DNA of 64,000 bases, taken from Afipia sp. OHSU_II-C1 (GTDB taxonomy: Bacteria > Pseudomonadota > Alphaproteobacteria > Rhizobiales > Xanthobacteraceae). The stretch spans positions 1-64,000 of the forward strand of contig NZ_APJI01000004.1 of NCBI RefSeq assembly GCF_000497575.1, in the 5' to 3' direction. This document shows, piece by piece, positions 48,883-59,800 of the stretch. A program made the translations under genes and the position numbers. Under the pieces are notes generated by a model. That model saw only the letters and a list, made by a program, of their open reading frames with translations. It was not told the DNA's origin and searched no databases. The first letter of the stretch is position 1, and each line of letters begins with the position of its first letter.

Positions 48883-49363
48883 CGGCGCGGTTCGCGAAGC
48901 GAACCGTGAGGCACGAGGCCTGCGCTACCGGCGATATAATTCATCCCGATCGATTGTGATTCCGGGGTACGGCGTTCGCGCACAGACGATCAAACATGCG
49001 CGAAAGAAAAAAGAGCAGGGCCTAAGCCCTGCTCCAAAAATTGTGTCGACCCTATTTTCCCCGAAAAAGTTGGATTTATCCTTGGTTAGACGGGGCGACG
49101 CTGCTTATGCGCGTCAGGGGCTCCTCCCGAGACTTGGACCACCAGACGATGCGACGAATAGCCGTATCGCGCTGACGCGTTTTTGTAGCGGAAGGATTCT
49201 GACTTGTCACGTTTTTCAGCACTAAATGTCTACTTTTGCGGCAGTGCACAATTTACAGATTCAAGTCGAAAACGAGTCGTTTGGCGGCGTTTTTGCCTCG
49301 CTCGCGCTGAGCGAATGAAAAATGGTGGACGACTACCATCGCATATCGCGCGCTGCCACCGGG
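48883..49363. other. Gene-free region with structured elements
   Basis: This 481-bp gap has no gene I can support. It holds a minus-strand terminator (49004-49034) and an 8-bp inverted repeat CGCGTCAG (49110-49117)/CTGACGCG (49172-49179); on the plus strand the second arm is followed by TTTTT. It could code for a small RNA, or simply be the 3' end of the copper operon. The base composition is less GC-rich than the neighbours, especially at 49040-49070 and 49180-49300. Confidence 0.45.
49004..49034 (-). terminator. Rho-independent terminator, minus strand
   Basis: Nine-bp perfect stem GAGCAGGGC/GCCCTGCTC with a 4-base loop; on the minus strand it is followed by TTTTTTCTTTC. It lies 330 bp beyond the end of the copper operon, so it ends either that transcript or a small RNA. 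Confidence 0.82.
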
Positions 49364-49798
49364 TCAGTGCTTGTGCGCCGAATCGTGGTCCATCATGACC
49401 AGGCCTTCAAATTTCGAAAACTGAGCTCGTTGTTTTGGATCGAGCGCCGCTTCTGCATTGGCGAGATCGCGCTCAAGACGCAAAGCGTCTTCGGCGGGCA
49501 CACCGGCCTTGATCATTGCGCCTTGATTTTTGATTTCATCACCGGTGCAGAGAACGATACGCCATTCGTTGTGTCTGCTGTGCAGCAAGGCACGACCGCC
49601 CATCTCACCCTGGGACCAGTCGGCAATAGCGTGATTGCCGGACATCACAACAGGACCGACCGTCAGCCTCGCGTCAGGTTTGTCGAACATGTGGTGCAGC
49701 ATGGCTGAGATCGCAGTTTCCTGCGGTCCCGCGCTTGCGTTGCCGGACACCACGGCCAGCCCGAGCAACAGCAAAAATCCTATGAGACGTACTTGCAT
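49364..49798 (-). CDS. Secreted Met/His-rich protein, copper-uptake associated, 144 aa
   Basis: Residues 1-23 form a signal peptide (SGNASAG). The mature part has SAMLHHMFDKPDARLTV, VVMSGNHAIADWSQGEMGGRALL (in part) and a tail MMDHDSAHKH, with many Met and His. I believe it matches a small family usually found beside TonB receptors and DUF2946 proteins and annotated as copper-uptake-system associated. The start at 49798 is chosen because it gives a clean signal peptide. It is the last gene of a three-gene minus-strand group. Confidence 0.75.
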   Translation of the reverse strand: MQVRLIGFLLLLGLAVVSGNASAGPQETAISAMLHHMFDKPDARLTVGPVVMSGNHAIADWSQGEMGGRALLHSRHNEWRIVLCTGDEIKNQGAMIKAGVPAEDALRLERDLANAEAALDPKQRAQFSKFEGLVMMDHDSAHKH

Positions 49799-49883
49799 CG
49801 AAGAATATCCACCGCGTGCTTCGTGAAACATTTCTTCCCGGCGATTACTCACCGCCGGGAAGCGCTTTGTCCGCCCCAGATGG

Positions 49884-52025
49884 CTACCATCGCACCTTCA
49901 TGCCGGCATACACCGCGCGGCCGGTGCCGGGCTCAAACAACGCGGACGTGGCGTTTGCGTTTCGCGCAATGCTAGTACTCGCGATATACGCTGTGTTCGC
50001 GATGTTGCGTGCCTCGAGATACATTGAGTACTTGCCGTCATCGACGCCAGCTTTCAGGCCCCAGATCGCGTAAGTCTGCGTGGTGAACGAGTTGGCGTTA
50101 TCCACGTAATAGGCCTGCGGAACCCATTCGATATTCGGCCCGATGTAGAAGCCGTTGGCATGCTTGTAGAGCGCTTCGGCGCGCAGGAAGTGACGCGGCG
50201 CGCCAGGAAGCTGGTTGTTGCCGAACACCGGATCGTTGTCGAAGCGGAAGTCGTTGTAGGTGTAGGAGAGGTTGATCCACACCTTGTCCGCGTCAGGCGT
50301 GAAGACATTCTTGAGCACCGCGACACCGAGGCCAGCCTCGATCCCCTGATGGACCGTGCGGTCGGCATTGACCACGTTGCACTGTCCCGGCGCGCCATAC
50401 ATGCATTGCAGTTCGTTCTTGATCTCTGCGCGATAGCCGGTGAGTTCCCAAGTCAGATCGGGACGTCTGCCGCGTGTCCCGATCTCGTAGGTCGTCGCCG
50501 TCTGTGGCTGGATCAAGTAAAACGGAATCGCGGGAGCAGCCGAGCTTTCGCCGAAACTCGGCACTTCGGCGCTGCGCGAAATATTGGCGAAGGCTTGCCA
50601 TGTCGGATCGATATCCCAGAGCAGTCCGGCTTTTGGACTCCACAGGTTGAACTCCGTCGAGCCACTCGATGTCGCACCGAACCGGGCCGTGCGATCGCGC
50701 GTCGCGTACAGGAACTGGGTGCCGCCGATGGCAGCGACGTTCGGCAGGAAGTAGAACGAGTTCTCCACATAAGCGGAGGTATTCTTCGACTTGTCGAGCG
50801 ATGACGACAGCAGCGCACCTTTGTAGCCGCCGATGTTCTGATACTGCTTGTTGTCGATCTCGCCGTTGACGACGTTGACGCCCGCCACCAGCCGGTTGCG
50901 GAAGCCGCCGATGACCCGGTCGTCGGTGACTTTGCCGAAGCCGCCGTAGTCTTTGTACTGATAGTCCAGCCACTGGAAGATCGGATGCATCAGGTGGCGG
51001 TCCACCGCGAAAGCGCCGAACTCCACCGTGGTCGCACCGAACCGGACCGTCGTCTTGTTAGCCAGACGCCCGCTGTCGATGTTGCGCTGCTGGTCGTTGA
51101 TGACGTTGCCGGCTGCCGCAGTCTCGGGCGATGTGAGCGCGGATGCCCTCGTTACCGAGCCCGGAATGCGCTGCCGGATGTCATTGGCGTTGATATAGAA
51201 GCGCGTCTCGAAATCCGGCGAGAACTGATAGCCGATATTGCCGCTGGCGCGGGTCGAGTGGCCGTAGCTGTGATCGCGGAATCCTTCGGCGCTCTGGTTC
51301 GATGCGGTGAAGAACGCGTCCCACGGACCGTTCGCGCCACCGACGCTGCCCTGGAAGCGGCGATAGCCGAACGAGCCCATGTCGATCCCGGCGCTGTTGA
51401 CGCCAAAATCGCGGCCGGTCGGCGTCACGAAATTGATCGCGCCGCCGAGCGAGTTCGCGCCGAACTGCAAGGCGTTCGCGCCCTTGTAGACCTCGACATA
51501 CTTGTAGGCGGTCGGGTCGATTTCCTGGAAGTCGCCATAGCCGTCGGACGTGTTGATCGGAATGCCGTCCATGTACAGCTGGATGCCGCGCAGATGGAAA
51601 TTGCGCGACAGGCCCGAGCCGCGAATGGAAAGCCGGGTGTCGTCGCCCCATTTCGGCTGTGCGAACACGCCGGGCACGTAGCCGAGGATGTCCTTGATGG
51701 TGCTGGCGACAGAGTTGTTCTTGTACTCTTCCGCCGCAACGACGGCGACGCCGCCGGGTGTCTGCTGGATGTCCTGACGCGCCTGATCCGCAGTCTTTAC
51801 GCCGAGCGGTGCGGGTGCAGCGGTGGGCGCGGTTGAGGCTGAACCGGACTGAACCGGTGCCGGCGTTGCGACGCGGTTCCTAACCGGACGCGGCTGTCGT
51901 TCGGTTTGCACCACAACAGGCGGAAGTTCCTGAGGCGCGGTTTGCGCGTGGGCGAGCGGGATCGTTGAGACGGTCGCGGCGGACGCCAGCAGGATGCTGC
52001 GCGCCCGTATGGAAACGGAAAACAT
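49884..52025 (-). CDS. TonB-dependent outer-membrane receptor, probable copper uptake, 713 aa
   Basis: Outer-membrane beta barrel with N-terminal plug. Signal peptide at residues 1-27 (LAHAQ), a Pro/Ala/Thr-rich linker (about 40-75), plug domain with LGYVPGVF, RLSIRGSGL and GGAINFVTP, then a 22-strand barrel ending in KVRW. Known relatives import iron chelates, copper or vitamins. Flanking DUF2946 and the Met/His-rich protein point to copper. The start at 52025 (ATG) gives a clean signal sequence; a TTG 18 bp upstream is less likely. Confidence 0.85.
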   Translation of the reverse strand: MFSVSIRARSILLASAATVSTIPLAHAQTAPQELPPVVVQTERQPRPVRNRVATPAPVQSGSASTAPTAAPAPLGVKTADQARQDIQQTPGGVAVVAAEEYKNNSVASTIKDILGYVPGVFAQPKWGDDTRLSIRGSGLSRNFHLRGIQLYMDGIPINTSDGYGDFQEIDPTAYKYVEVYKGANALQFGANSLGGAINFVTPTGRDFGVNSAGIDMGSFGYRRFQGSVGGANGPWDAFFTASNQSAEGFRDHSYGHSTRASGNIGYQFSPDFETRFYINANDIRQRIPGSVTRASALTSPETAAAGNVINDQQRNIDSGRLANKTTVRFGATTVEFGAFAVDRHLMHPIFQWLDYQYKDYGGFGKVTDDRVIGGFRNRLVAGVNVVNGEIDNKQYQNIGGYKGALLSSSLDKSKNTSAYVENSFYFLPNVAAIGGTQFLYATRDRTARFGATSSGSTEFNLWSPKAGLLWDIDPTWQAFANISRSAEVPSFGESSAAPAIPFYLIQPQTATTYEIGTRGRRPDLTWELTGYRAEIKNELQCMYGAPGQCNVVNADRTVHQGIEAGLGVAVLKNVFTPDADKVWINLSYTYNDFRFDNDPVFGNNQLPGAPRHFLRAEALYKHANGFYIGPNIEWVPQAYYVDNANSFTTQTYAIWGLKAGVDDGKYSMYLEARNIANTAYIASTSIARNANATSALFEPGTGRAVYAGMKVRW

Positions 52026-52084
52026 GGGTTTAAGTCCCACCAATGATGTTGACGATTGAACGGATGCGCGAAAGCGCCAGGTCG

Positions 52085-52465
52085 TCAGCTCAGGTGGGGA
52101 GGGCCGCGGGGCTGGTGATCGCTCTGCGCGAAGCGGACAGCGACAGGGTCGTTGGGCGCAGGTTCGAACAGAACGCGCAGCGCGATGCGGATCGCCAGCG
52201 CAGGGGTCTGCGGCGGCTGGTCAGCCGTTGCCACGGCACTCGACAGGCACAGCGGGCAGCGGACGATCGGCTTGGCGGGATCGCTGTTGCCGTCGGCGTC
52301 GGGAATCGCTGAACTGCCGTTGAGGCAGAGTTCGTGGAGGGCGTTGAACTTGAGCGGCGAGATCGAGGCCAGCAGGGCGCTGGTCAGCATCACGTTGAAG
52401 ACAAGCGCATAGACCGCGACAAACGCAGCCCATCGTCCTATCGATCTGATCCGTGTTGCAGCCAT
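52085..52465 (-). CDS. DUF2946 membrane-anchored protein, 126 aa
   Basis: One N-terminal hydrophobic helix (about residues 11-35) followed by a small domain with Cys in HELCLNGSS and a CPLC motif, the DUF2946 hallmark. The family is repeatedly found with copper resistance or uptake genes. First gene of the receptor operon. Start at 52465 with GATGGGG as ribosome-binding site; this lies in an inverted repeat (CCCCAT/ATGGGG, about 52471-52498) that could mask it. Confidence 0.78.
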   Translation of the reverse strand: MAATRIRSIGRWAAFVAVYALVFNVMLTSALLASISPLKFNALHELCLNGSSAIPDADGNSDPAKPIVRCPLCLSSAVATADQPPQTPALAIRIALRVLFEPAPNDPVAVRFAQSDHQPRGPPHLS

Positions 52466-52630
52466 ATGAAACCCCATCAGGCTGTTACCATGGGGGGCGG
52501 GAACCGCAAATCCCCCAAAAGCCACACCCATGCTTCCTCTTGTGTTTTGCCATTTGATCCGCTTTCACTGAAAAGGTTCCCAAGCTTTCCCGCCGATTCC
52601 CGGATCAATCCCGAAACTCTGAGTGTTCCC

Positions 52631-53953
52631 ATGCGATTGTCGCGTTTTTTTCTGCCAATTCTCAAAGAAACGCCGAAGGAGGCCGAGATCGTGTCGCATC
52701 GCCTGATGCTGCGCGCGGGGATGATGCGGCAGGAGGCGGCTGGCATCTATGCATGGCTGCCGCTGGGCTTCCGGGTGCTGAAGAAGATCGAGCAGATCGT
52801 GCGCGAAGAGCAGAATCGCGCCGGCGCCATCGAACTCCTGATGCCGACCCTGCAGCTTGCGGACTTGTGGCGCGAGAGCGGACGCTACGACGCCTACGGG
52901 CCGGAGATGCTGCGCATCCAGGACCGCCACAAGCGCGAGTTGCTGTACGGTCCGACCAACGAGGAAATGATCACGGAAATCTTCCGGTCCTACGTGAAGT
53001 CATACCGGAGCCTTCCGCTCAATCTCTATCACATCCAATGGAAATTCCGCGACGAGCAGCGTCCGCGTTTCGGCGTGATGCGCGGCCGCGAATTCCTGAT
53101 GAAGGATGCGTATTCGTTCGACATCGACGAAGCGGCGGCGCGGCTGTCCTACAACCGGATGTTTGTGGCTTACCTGCGCACCTTCGCGCGCATGGGCCTG
53201 AAGGCGATCCCGATGCGGGCCGAGACCGGTCCGATCGGCGGCGATCTGTCCCACGAGTTCATCGTTCTGGCGGAAACCGGCGAGTCCGGTGTGTTCTGCA
53301 ACAAGGACGTTCTCGATCTGCCGGTGCCGGGCGCGGACGTGGACTACAACGGCGATCTCACGCCGATCATCAAGCAGTGGACCGATCTCTATGCGGCCAC
53401 TGAGGATGTCCACGACGCGGCGCGCTACGAGAGCGAAGTGCCCGCCGACAAGCGGGTGCAGACCCGCGGCATCGAGGTTGGGCAGATATTCTATTTCGGC
53501 ACCAAGTATTCCGACACGATGAAGGCTCTGGTGTCCGGCCCGGACGGCGCGGAGAAGCCGATCCATGGCGGCTCCTACGGCGTCGGCGTCTCGCGTCTGG
53601 TCGGCGCGATCATCGAGGCCTGCCACGACGAGAACGGCATCAAGTGGCCGGAGGAAGTCGCGCCATTCAGGGTCGCGGTCCTCAATCTCAAGCAGGACAG
53701 CCCGGAGACCGGGGCGGCCTGCGAGAAGTTTTATGCGGCGCTGAATGCCAAGGGCGTCGACGTACTTTACGACGACACCGACCAGCGGCCGGGGGGCAAG
53801 TTCGCCACTGCCGACCTGATCGGTATCCCTTGGCAGGTATTGATCGGCCCTAAGGGGCTCGCCGAGGGCAAGGTGGAAATCAAGCGCCGCAGCGACGGAT
53901 CGCGCGAGTTCATGAGCCTGGATGAGGCGATCAACCGATTCACCCAGTCCTGA
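52631..53953 (+). CDS. proS: Prolyl-tRNA synthetase, short alphaproteobacterial type, 440 aa
   Basis: Charges tRNA-Pro. Class II motifs 1-3 are seen ([19 protein letters not shown] in part, the [24 protein letters not shown] region in part, and [15 protein letters not shown]). It lacks the about 180-residue editing insert of E. coli ProRS, as is usual in Alphaproteobacteria. Anticodon-binding domain occupies the C-terminal 100 residues. The start is the ATG at 52631, where homology begins. Confidence 0.95.
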   Translation: MRLSRFFLPILKETPKEAEIVSHRLMLRAGMMRQEAAGIYAWLPLGFRVLKKIEQIVREEQNRAGAIELLMPTLQLADLWRESGRYDAYGPEMLRIQDRHKRELLYGPTNEEMITEIFRSYVKSYRSLPLNLYHIQWKFRDEQRPRFGVMRGREFLMKDAYSFDIDEAAARLSYNRMFVAYLRTFARMGLKAIPMRAETGPIGGDLSHEFIVLAETGESGVFCNKDVLDLPVPGADVDYNGDLTPIIKQWTDLYAATEDVHDAARYESEVPADKRVQTRGIEVGQIFYFGTKYSDTMKALVSGPDGAEKPIHGGSYGVGVSRLVGAIIEACHDENGIKWPEEVAPFRVAVLNLKQDSPETGAACEKFYAALNAKGVDVLYDDTDQRPGGKFATADLIGIPWQVLIGPKGLAEGKVEIKRRSDGSREFMSLDEAINRFTQS

Positions 53954-54049
53954 TCCGTCCACTGAATAATCTTCGGTAAGGTCGCGGTCGCTGCGGGCCG
54001 CGACTAGAATTAGCCCGATTCGTGTGAAAATCCGGACTATGGAACCAAC

Positions 54050-55318
54050 ATGAGCGAGCCAGTTCGGACCCCACCTTTCGCGCCATTCGAATGGATGCTG
54101 TCGACCCGCTATCTGCGGGCGCGCCGCAAGGAAGGCTTCATTTCCGTCATCGCCGGCTTTTCGTTTCTCGGCATCATGCTCGGGGTGGCGACGCTCATCA
54201 TTGTGATGGCGGTGATGAACGGCTTCCGCAAGGAACTGCTCGACAAGATTCTCGGTTTGAACGGCCATATCGTTGTCCAGCCGCTTGAATCGCCGCTGAC
54301 CGACTGGAAGGACGTGGCCGAGCGCATCAGCAAGGCCGACGGCATCCGCCTCGCGGCGCCGGTGGTCGACGGACAGGGCCTCGGCTCGTCGCCGTTCAAT
54401 GCCGCGGGCGTCTTCATCCGGGGCATCCGCGCACAGGATCTCAACGCCGTCACGTCGATCGCCAAGAACATCAAGCAGGGCACGCTCGAAGGGTTCGACG
54501 AAGGTCAGGGCGTCGCCATCGGCCGCCGGCTGGCCGACCAGTTGTCGCTGCGGGCCGGGGATAGCATCACGCTGGTTTCCCCGCGCGGCGCGGTCACGCC
54601 GATGGGCACGACGCCGCGCATCAAGCCTTACAAGGTGGCGGCGGTGTTCGAGATCGGTATGTCGGAATACGACGCGTCGTTCGTGTTCATGCCGCTGACG
54701 GAAGCTCAGGCCTATTTCAACCGCGCCAATGACGTTACCGCCATCGAGGTCTTTACGACCAACCCCGACAGGATCGACGTCTTCCGCAAGTCGGTGACGG
54801 AGGCGGCGCAGCGGCCGATCTTCCTTGTCGACTGGCGGCAGCGCAATTCCACGTTCTTCAATGCGCTGCAGGTCGAGCGCAACGTCATGTTCCTGATCCT
54901 GACGCTGATCGTGCTGGTGGCGGCGCTGAACATTGTCTCAGGCCTGATCATGCTGGTGAAGGACAAGGGCCAGGACATCGCGATCCTGCGCACCATGGGC
55001 GCGTCGCAGGGTTCGGTGATGCGGGTGTTTCTGATTACCGGAGCTGCTATCGGCGTGGTGGGCACGCTTGTGGGCTTCCTGCTGGGACTGGTGATCTGTC
55101 TCAACATCGAGACCATCCGGCAGTTCATCTCCTGGATGACCAACACCGAACTGTTCTCGCCCGAGCTTTACTTCCTCTCCAAGCTTCCGGCTGAAGTCGA
55201 TGTCGGAGAGACCGCCGCGGTGGTGATCATGGCATTGACGCTGTCGTTCCTGGCGACGCTGTACCCCTCATGGCGGGCGGCGCGTCTCGATCCTATCGAA
55301 GCGCTCAGGTACGAATGA
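54050..55318 (+). CDS. lolC: Lipoprotein-releasing ABC transporter permease LolC/E, 422 aa
   Basis: Inner-membrane permease that releases mature lipoproteins to LolA. One TM helix at about 28-50, a large periplasmic MacB-like domain (about 60-270), then three TM helices in the C-terminal FtsX domain, with the ending [15 protein letters not shown]. Alphaproteobacteria usually have a single LolC/E-type protein (also called LolF) working as a homodimer. It overlaps lolD by 4 bp. Confidence 0.94.
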   Translation: MSEPVRTPPFAPFEWMLSTRYLRARRKEGFISVIAGFSFLGIMLGVATLIIVMAVMNGFRKELLDKILGLNGHIVVQPLESPLTDWKDVAERISKADGIRLAAPVVDGQGLGSSPFNAAGVFIRGIRAQDLNAVTSIAKNIKQGTLEGFDEGQGVAIGRRLADQLSLRAGDSITLVSPRGAVTPMGTTPRIKPYKVAAVFEIGMSEYDASFVFMPLTEAQAYFNRANDVTAIEVFTTNPDRIDVFRKSVTEAAQRPIFLVDWRQRNSTFFNALQVERNVMFLILTLIVLVAALNIVSGLIMLVKDKGQDIAILRTMGASQGSVMRVFLITGAAIGVVGTLVGFLLGLVICLNIETIRQFISWMTNTELFSPELYFLSKLPAEVDVGETAAVVIMALTLSFLATLYPSWRAARLDPIEALRYE

Positions 55319-56025
55319 GCGCACAGATGGAGCAGGGGGAAAATGGCGTTCCGGTCGTTTATCTGCACGACGTCCGCAGGCGCTACAAACAGGGCGAAGC
55401 CACGCTGACCATTCTCGACGGCGCCAGTCTGGCGCTGTGGGAGGGGCAGTCCGTTGCGCTGGTCGCGCCGTCGGGCACCGGCAAATCGACGCTGCTCCAT
55501 ATCGCCGGTCTGCTGGAGCAGGCCGACGAGGGCGAGGTCTATGTCGGCGGCACCGCGACCTCGGGGCTGTCCGACGTTGAGCGGACGCAGATCCGCCGCA
55601 CCGATATCGGGTTCGTCTACCAGTCCCACCGGCTGTTGCCGGAGTTCTCGGCGCTTGAGAACGTGATGATGCCGCAGATGATCCGCGGCCTGCCGAAAAA
55701 GGAAACCGTGAAGCGGTCGAAGGAAATCCTGGCCTATCTCGGATTGGCGGAACGCGTGACCCACCGGCCGGCGGAGTTATCGGGGGGCGAGCAGCAGCGC
55801 GTGGCGATTGCGCGCGCGGTGGCCAACGCGCCTCGGGTCCTGCTCGCGGATGAGCCGACGGGAAATCTCGATCCGCATACCGCGGATCATGTCTTCAAAG
55901 CTTTGACCCAGTTGGTGCGGGCGACGCGCGTCGCGATGCTGATCGCGACGCACAATATGGATCTGGCTGCGCGGATGGATCGCCGAGTTTCGCTCCAGGA
56001 CGGTCACGTCATCGAGCTCGACTGA
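55315..56025 (+). CDS. lolD: Lipoprotein-releasing ABC transporter ATPase LolD, 236 aa
   Basis: ATP-binding subunit of the Lol release complex. Walker A SGTGKST, signature [14 protein letters not shown], Walker [12 protein letters not shown], and the late H-loop ATHN are present. Start on the lolC stop (ATGA). It ends convergent to the DUF3551 gene. Confidence 0.95.
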   Translation: MSAQMEQGENGVPVVYLHDVRRRYKQGEATLTILDGASLALWEGQSVALVAPSGTGKSTLLHIAGLLEQADEGEVYVGGTATSGLSDVERTQIRRTDIGFVYQSHRLLPEFSALENVMMPQMIRGLPKKETVKRSKEILAYLGLAERVTHRPAELSGGEQQRVAIARAVANAPRVLLADEPTGNLDPHTADHVFKALTQLVRATRVAMLIATHNMDLAARMDRRVSLQDGHVIELD

Positions 56026-56035
56026 ACCCGGCAGC

Positions 56036-56305
56036 TCAGTAGTACGGCCGCGGTGCAGGGCGGCGGCGCGGCTGATAGACCCGCTCTTCGTCATACACGT
56101 AGTACGGATTGGCGTAGCAGCCAGCGTAGGTCCCTGCCGCCGTGGCCTGGCACTGCTGATAGGTCGCAAAGCTGCAATCGCCCTGGCCGGTGGAGATGTC
56201 GCGGCCCTGAAGGCAGAACGGATAATTTCCCCCGGCTTCCGCAGGAGCGGACTGGACGGCGAAGCCGGCGCCGAGCACGGCGAGGGCCAAAAGGTAGCTG
56301 CGCAT
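56036..56305 (-). CDS. DUF3551 small secreted protein, 89 aa
   Basis: Signal peptide 1-24 (AEAG), then a short mature domain with four cysteines (PFCLQG, GDCSFATYQQC, GCYANP) and a tail of Pro, Arg and Tyr (YQPRRRPAPRPYY). DUF3551 is nearly restricted to Bradyrhizobiaceae, where it comes in many copies; no function is known. The start follows AGGAGA. Confidence 0.88.
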   Translation of the reverse strand: MRSYLLALAVLGAGFAVQSAPAEAGGNYPFCLQGRDISTGQGDCSFATYQQCQATAAGTYAGCYANPYYVYDEERVYQPRRRPAPRPYY

Positions 56306-56498
56306 GGTGTTCTCCTGCCGGGTCGATCCCCGGATTTCTTGGTGGTGAAGCCAGACCGTTTCCAGCTGCGTCCGTCAACTCACGTTACTGCGTAGCTGTT
56401 GATGGATTTACGAAAGTCGCGGGCCGTTTACGTTTCGTTAGCATTGCTCTTCAGGGCGGATTCCCGACCCTTGACTCTGAGAACAAAAAAGGAACAAT

Positions 56499-56513
56499 GT
56501 TCTTATTACGTTC
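56499..56513 (+). promoter_or_regulatory. LexA (SOS) box before a membrane microprotein gene
   Basis: GTTCTTATTACGTTC matches the alphaproteobacterial LexA consensus GTTC-N7-GTTC exactly. A TTGACT -35 word lies at 56471-56476, so LexA bound here would cover the -10 or start region. The box ends 37 bp before the microprotein ATG. An overlapping GAACAATGTTC palindrome (56492-56502) adds symmetry. Confidence 0.7.
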
Positions 56514-56550
56514 TCATAGAGTCGATAGAGCGTCGATAGGGAGTTCGGTC

Positions 56551-56649
56551 ATGTTGAAGACATTCGTTGAAGAAGCTGCTGCGCTGACCTCGGTTGTGCT
56601 TTTCGTCGGAATGATTGCGATCTGGGCGCAGGTCATTCCTCAGATGTAG
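56551..56649 (+). CDS. SOS-linked membrane microprotein, 32 aa
   Basis: Very short frame beginning with ATG at 56551, with AGGGAG placed 7 bp upstream. It has an acidic N-terminus (FVEEAAALT), one hydrophobic helix (about residues 11-28, with VVLFVGMIAIW) and a short polar end (PQM). A perfect LexA box lies just upstream. In Caulobacter the SOS-induced SidA, a 29-aa inner-membrane protein, blocks division; this one resembles it in size, topology and control, but homology is not shown. The gap to dnaE (192 bp) has a GC hairpin without T-run. Confidence 0.62.
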   Translation: MLKTFVEEAAALTSVVLFVGMIAIWAQVIPQM

Positions 56650-56841
56650 GAACTTGCCGGCCCCGGAACAGCCGGGGCTGGGGAAAACGATGATGGACCC
56701 GGCATTGTCGGACGGGTCCGCGTCTTCTGCGTGGACACCCATAGTACAAGGCACCACCATCGACGTTTAATGAGTCGTTCTTTTATCGCAGTCGGTTCAT
56801 TGGTTCGATGAATCAGACCTGCGAAGGTTGCCAGGGTCCGT

Positions 56842-59800
56842 ATGTCCAAAACCGCTTCGCCGAAGTCGTCCGCACTCGATCCCGGATTCGTGCATCTGCA
56901 CGTGCAGTCGGCCTATTCGCTGCTGCAGGGGTCGATGACCATCGGTAAGCTGCTGGAACTGGCCAAGGCTGACCATCAGCCTGCGCTGGCGCTGACCGAC
57001 AATGACAACATGTTCGGCGCGCTGGAATTTTCCGACAAACTCGCCGGTTACGGCATCCAGCCGATTACCGGCTGCGCGATGACAACCGATTTCGGCGATC
57101 AGGATCCGAGTGCGCGTAATGCACTGGCGCCGGCGCGGCTCGTTCTCCTCGCAACCAGCGAGGACGGCTACCGTAGCCTGATGAAACTGAACTCCCGTGC
57201 GTTCCTGGAAACACCGGTCAACGAGACCCCGCACATCAAGATCGCGTGGCTGGACGGCGAGAGCGCCGGACTGATCGCGTTGACCGGCGGACCGGAAGGG
57301 CCGATCGGGCAGGCCATCAACGCGGACCAGCCCGCATTGGCGCAGGCGCGCTGCGACATCCTCGCGAAACTGTTTGGCGACCGCCTCTACATCGAATTGC
57401 AACGGCACGGACTTGAGAGCGAGCGCCGCGTCGAGCCTGCGCTGATCGACATGGCCTATGCCATGGGTCTGCCGCTGGTCGCTACCAACCAGCCGTACTT
57501 CGCCACCGCCGACGACTACGAGGCGCACGACGCGCTGCTCTGTATCGCAGGCGGGCGGCTGGTGTCGGAAACCGACCGCGATCAGCTGACGCCGGATCAC
57601 CGTTTCAAGACGCGCGCCGAGATGGCTGTGCTGTTTGCCGATCTGCCCGAGGCGCTGGCGTCCACCGTCGAGATCGCGCGGCGCTGCGCGTTTCGTCCCA
57701 AGACGCGCAAGCCGATCCTGCCGCGCTTTACGGTGGCAAGCGATAACTCGGCTGATGGCGAAGGCGGCGAGGCCGAGGAACTGCGCCGTCAGGCCGAGGA
57801 CGGCCTGGCCTGGCGTCTGCAAAAGTATGGTCTTGCTCCGGGCACCACGGAAGAAGACTACGCAAAGCGTCTGGCGTTCGAGATCGACGTCATCACACGC
57901 ATGAAATATCCCGGCTACTTCCTGATCGTGTCGGACTTCATCAAGTGGGCGAAGTCGCACGGCATTCCGGTGGGGCCGGGCCGTGGTTCGGGCGCGGGTT
58001 CGCTGGTGGCCTATGCACTCACCATCACCGATCTCGATCCGATCCGGTTCGGCCTGCTGTTCGAGCGCTTCCTCAATCCGGAGCGTGTCTCGATGCCGGA
58101 CTTCGACATCGACTTCTGTCAGGACCGCCGCGGCGAGGTGATCCGCTATGTGCAGGAGCGCTACGGCCGCGAGCAGGTCGGGCAGATCATCACGTTCGGT
58201 ACCTTGCAGGCGCGCGGCGTGCTGCGCGACGTTGGTCGCGTGTTGCAGATGCCCTACGGACAGGTGGACCGGCTCACCAAGCTGGTGCCGCAAAATCCGG
58301 CGGCGCCCGTGACCCTCGCGAAGGCCATCGAAAGCGAACCCAAGCTGCAGGCGTTTCGCGACGAGGACCCCGTCATCGCGCGCGCGTTCGATATCGCGCA
58401 GCGCCTCGAAGGTTTGACGCGTCACGCCTCGACCCACGCGGCGGGCATCGTGATTGGGGACCGGCCGCTTTCCGAACTGGTCCCGATGTATCGCGATCCG
58501 AAATCGGACATGCCGGTCACCCAGTTCAACATGAAATGGGTCGAGCCTGCGGGCCTCGTGAAGTTCGACTTCCTTGGCCTCAAGACTTTGACGGTTCTCG
58601 ATGTGGCGGTGAAACTGCTCAAGCAGCGCAATACGGATGTCGATCTGGCGCATCTGCCGCTCGACGACAAGAAAAGCTACGAGATGCTGGCGCGCGGCGA
58701 AGTGGTCGGCGTGTTCCAGGTTGAAAGTCAGGGCATGCGGCGCGCGCTGGTCGACATGCGGCCGGACCGGCTGGAGGACCTGATCGCGCTGGTGGCGCTC
58801 TATCGTCCCGGTCCGATGGCGAACATCCCGACCTATTGCGCGCGCAAGCACGGCGACGAAGAGTCGGACTACATGCATCCGATGCTCGAGCCGATCCTGA
58901 AGGAGACCTTCGGCGTCATCATCTATCAGGAACAGGTGATGCAGATCGCGCAGGTGATGGCGGGCTATTCGCTCGGCGACGCCGACCTGCTGCGCCGCGC
59001 GATGGGCAAGAAGATTCGCGCGGAAATGGACAAGCAGCGCGAGATCTTTGTCGCCGGCGCGACCAAGAACAGCGTGCCGAAGGGGCAGGCGCAGACGATC
59101 TTCGAACTGCTCGCAAAGTTCGCGGACTACGGCTTCAACAAGAGCCACGCGGCGGCCTACGCACTGGTGTCGTTCCAGACCGCCTACATGAAGGCGCATT
59201 ATCCGGTGGAGTTCATTGCGGCGTCGATGACGCTCGACATGAACAACACCGACAAGCTGTCCGAATTCCGCGCAGAAGCGCAGCGGCTCGGCATCAAGGT
59301 CGAACCGCCGTCGATCAATCGCTCGGGCGCGACATTCGAGGTCAGCGAGAACACGATCTATTACGCGCTCGCCGCGCTCAAGGGTGTCGGCCAGCAGGCT
59401 GTCGAGATGATTGTGGAAGCGCGGGGCGACCGGCCCTTTACCTCGCTTGCCGATTTCGCCTCCCGCGTCAGCCCGCGCGCGATCAACAAGCGTGTGGTGG
59501 AAAGCCTTGCGGCGGCGGGTGCATTCGACACCATCGACGCCAACCGCGCGCGCGTGTTCGCCGGCGCCGATGCCATCGTCGCGGCCTGCCAGCGCAGCCA
59601 CGAAGCCGCCACCAGCGGTCAGAACGACATGTTCGGCGGCATGGCGGATGCGCCGAGCATCGTGCTTCCGAATCTCGAGCCATGGCTGCCGGCAGACCGG
59701 CTGCGCCGCGAATACGACGCCATCGGCTTTTTCCTGTCGGGTCATCCGCTGGACGATTATTCCGCCGCGCTGAAGCGTCTGCGGGTGCAATCCTGGACCG

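Noticed and set aside
49080-49200. tmRNA, 6S or SRP RNA in the gap after DUF1467
   Set aside because: No tRNA-like ends, tag-peptide frame or conserved SRP tetraloop could be found; kept only as an unclassified RNA candidate.
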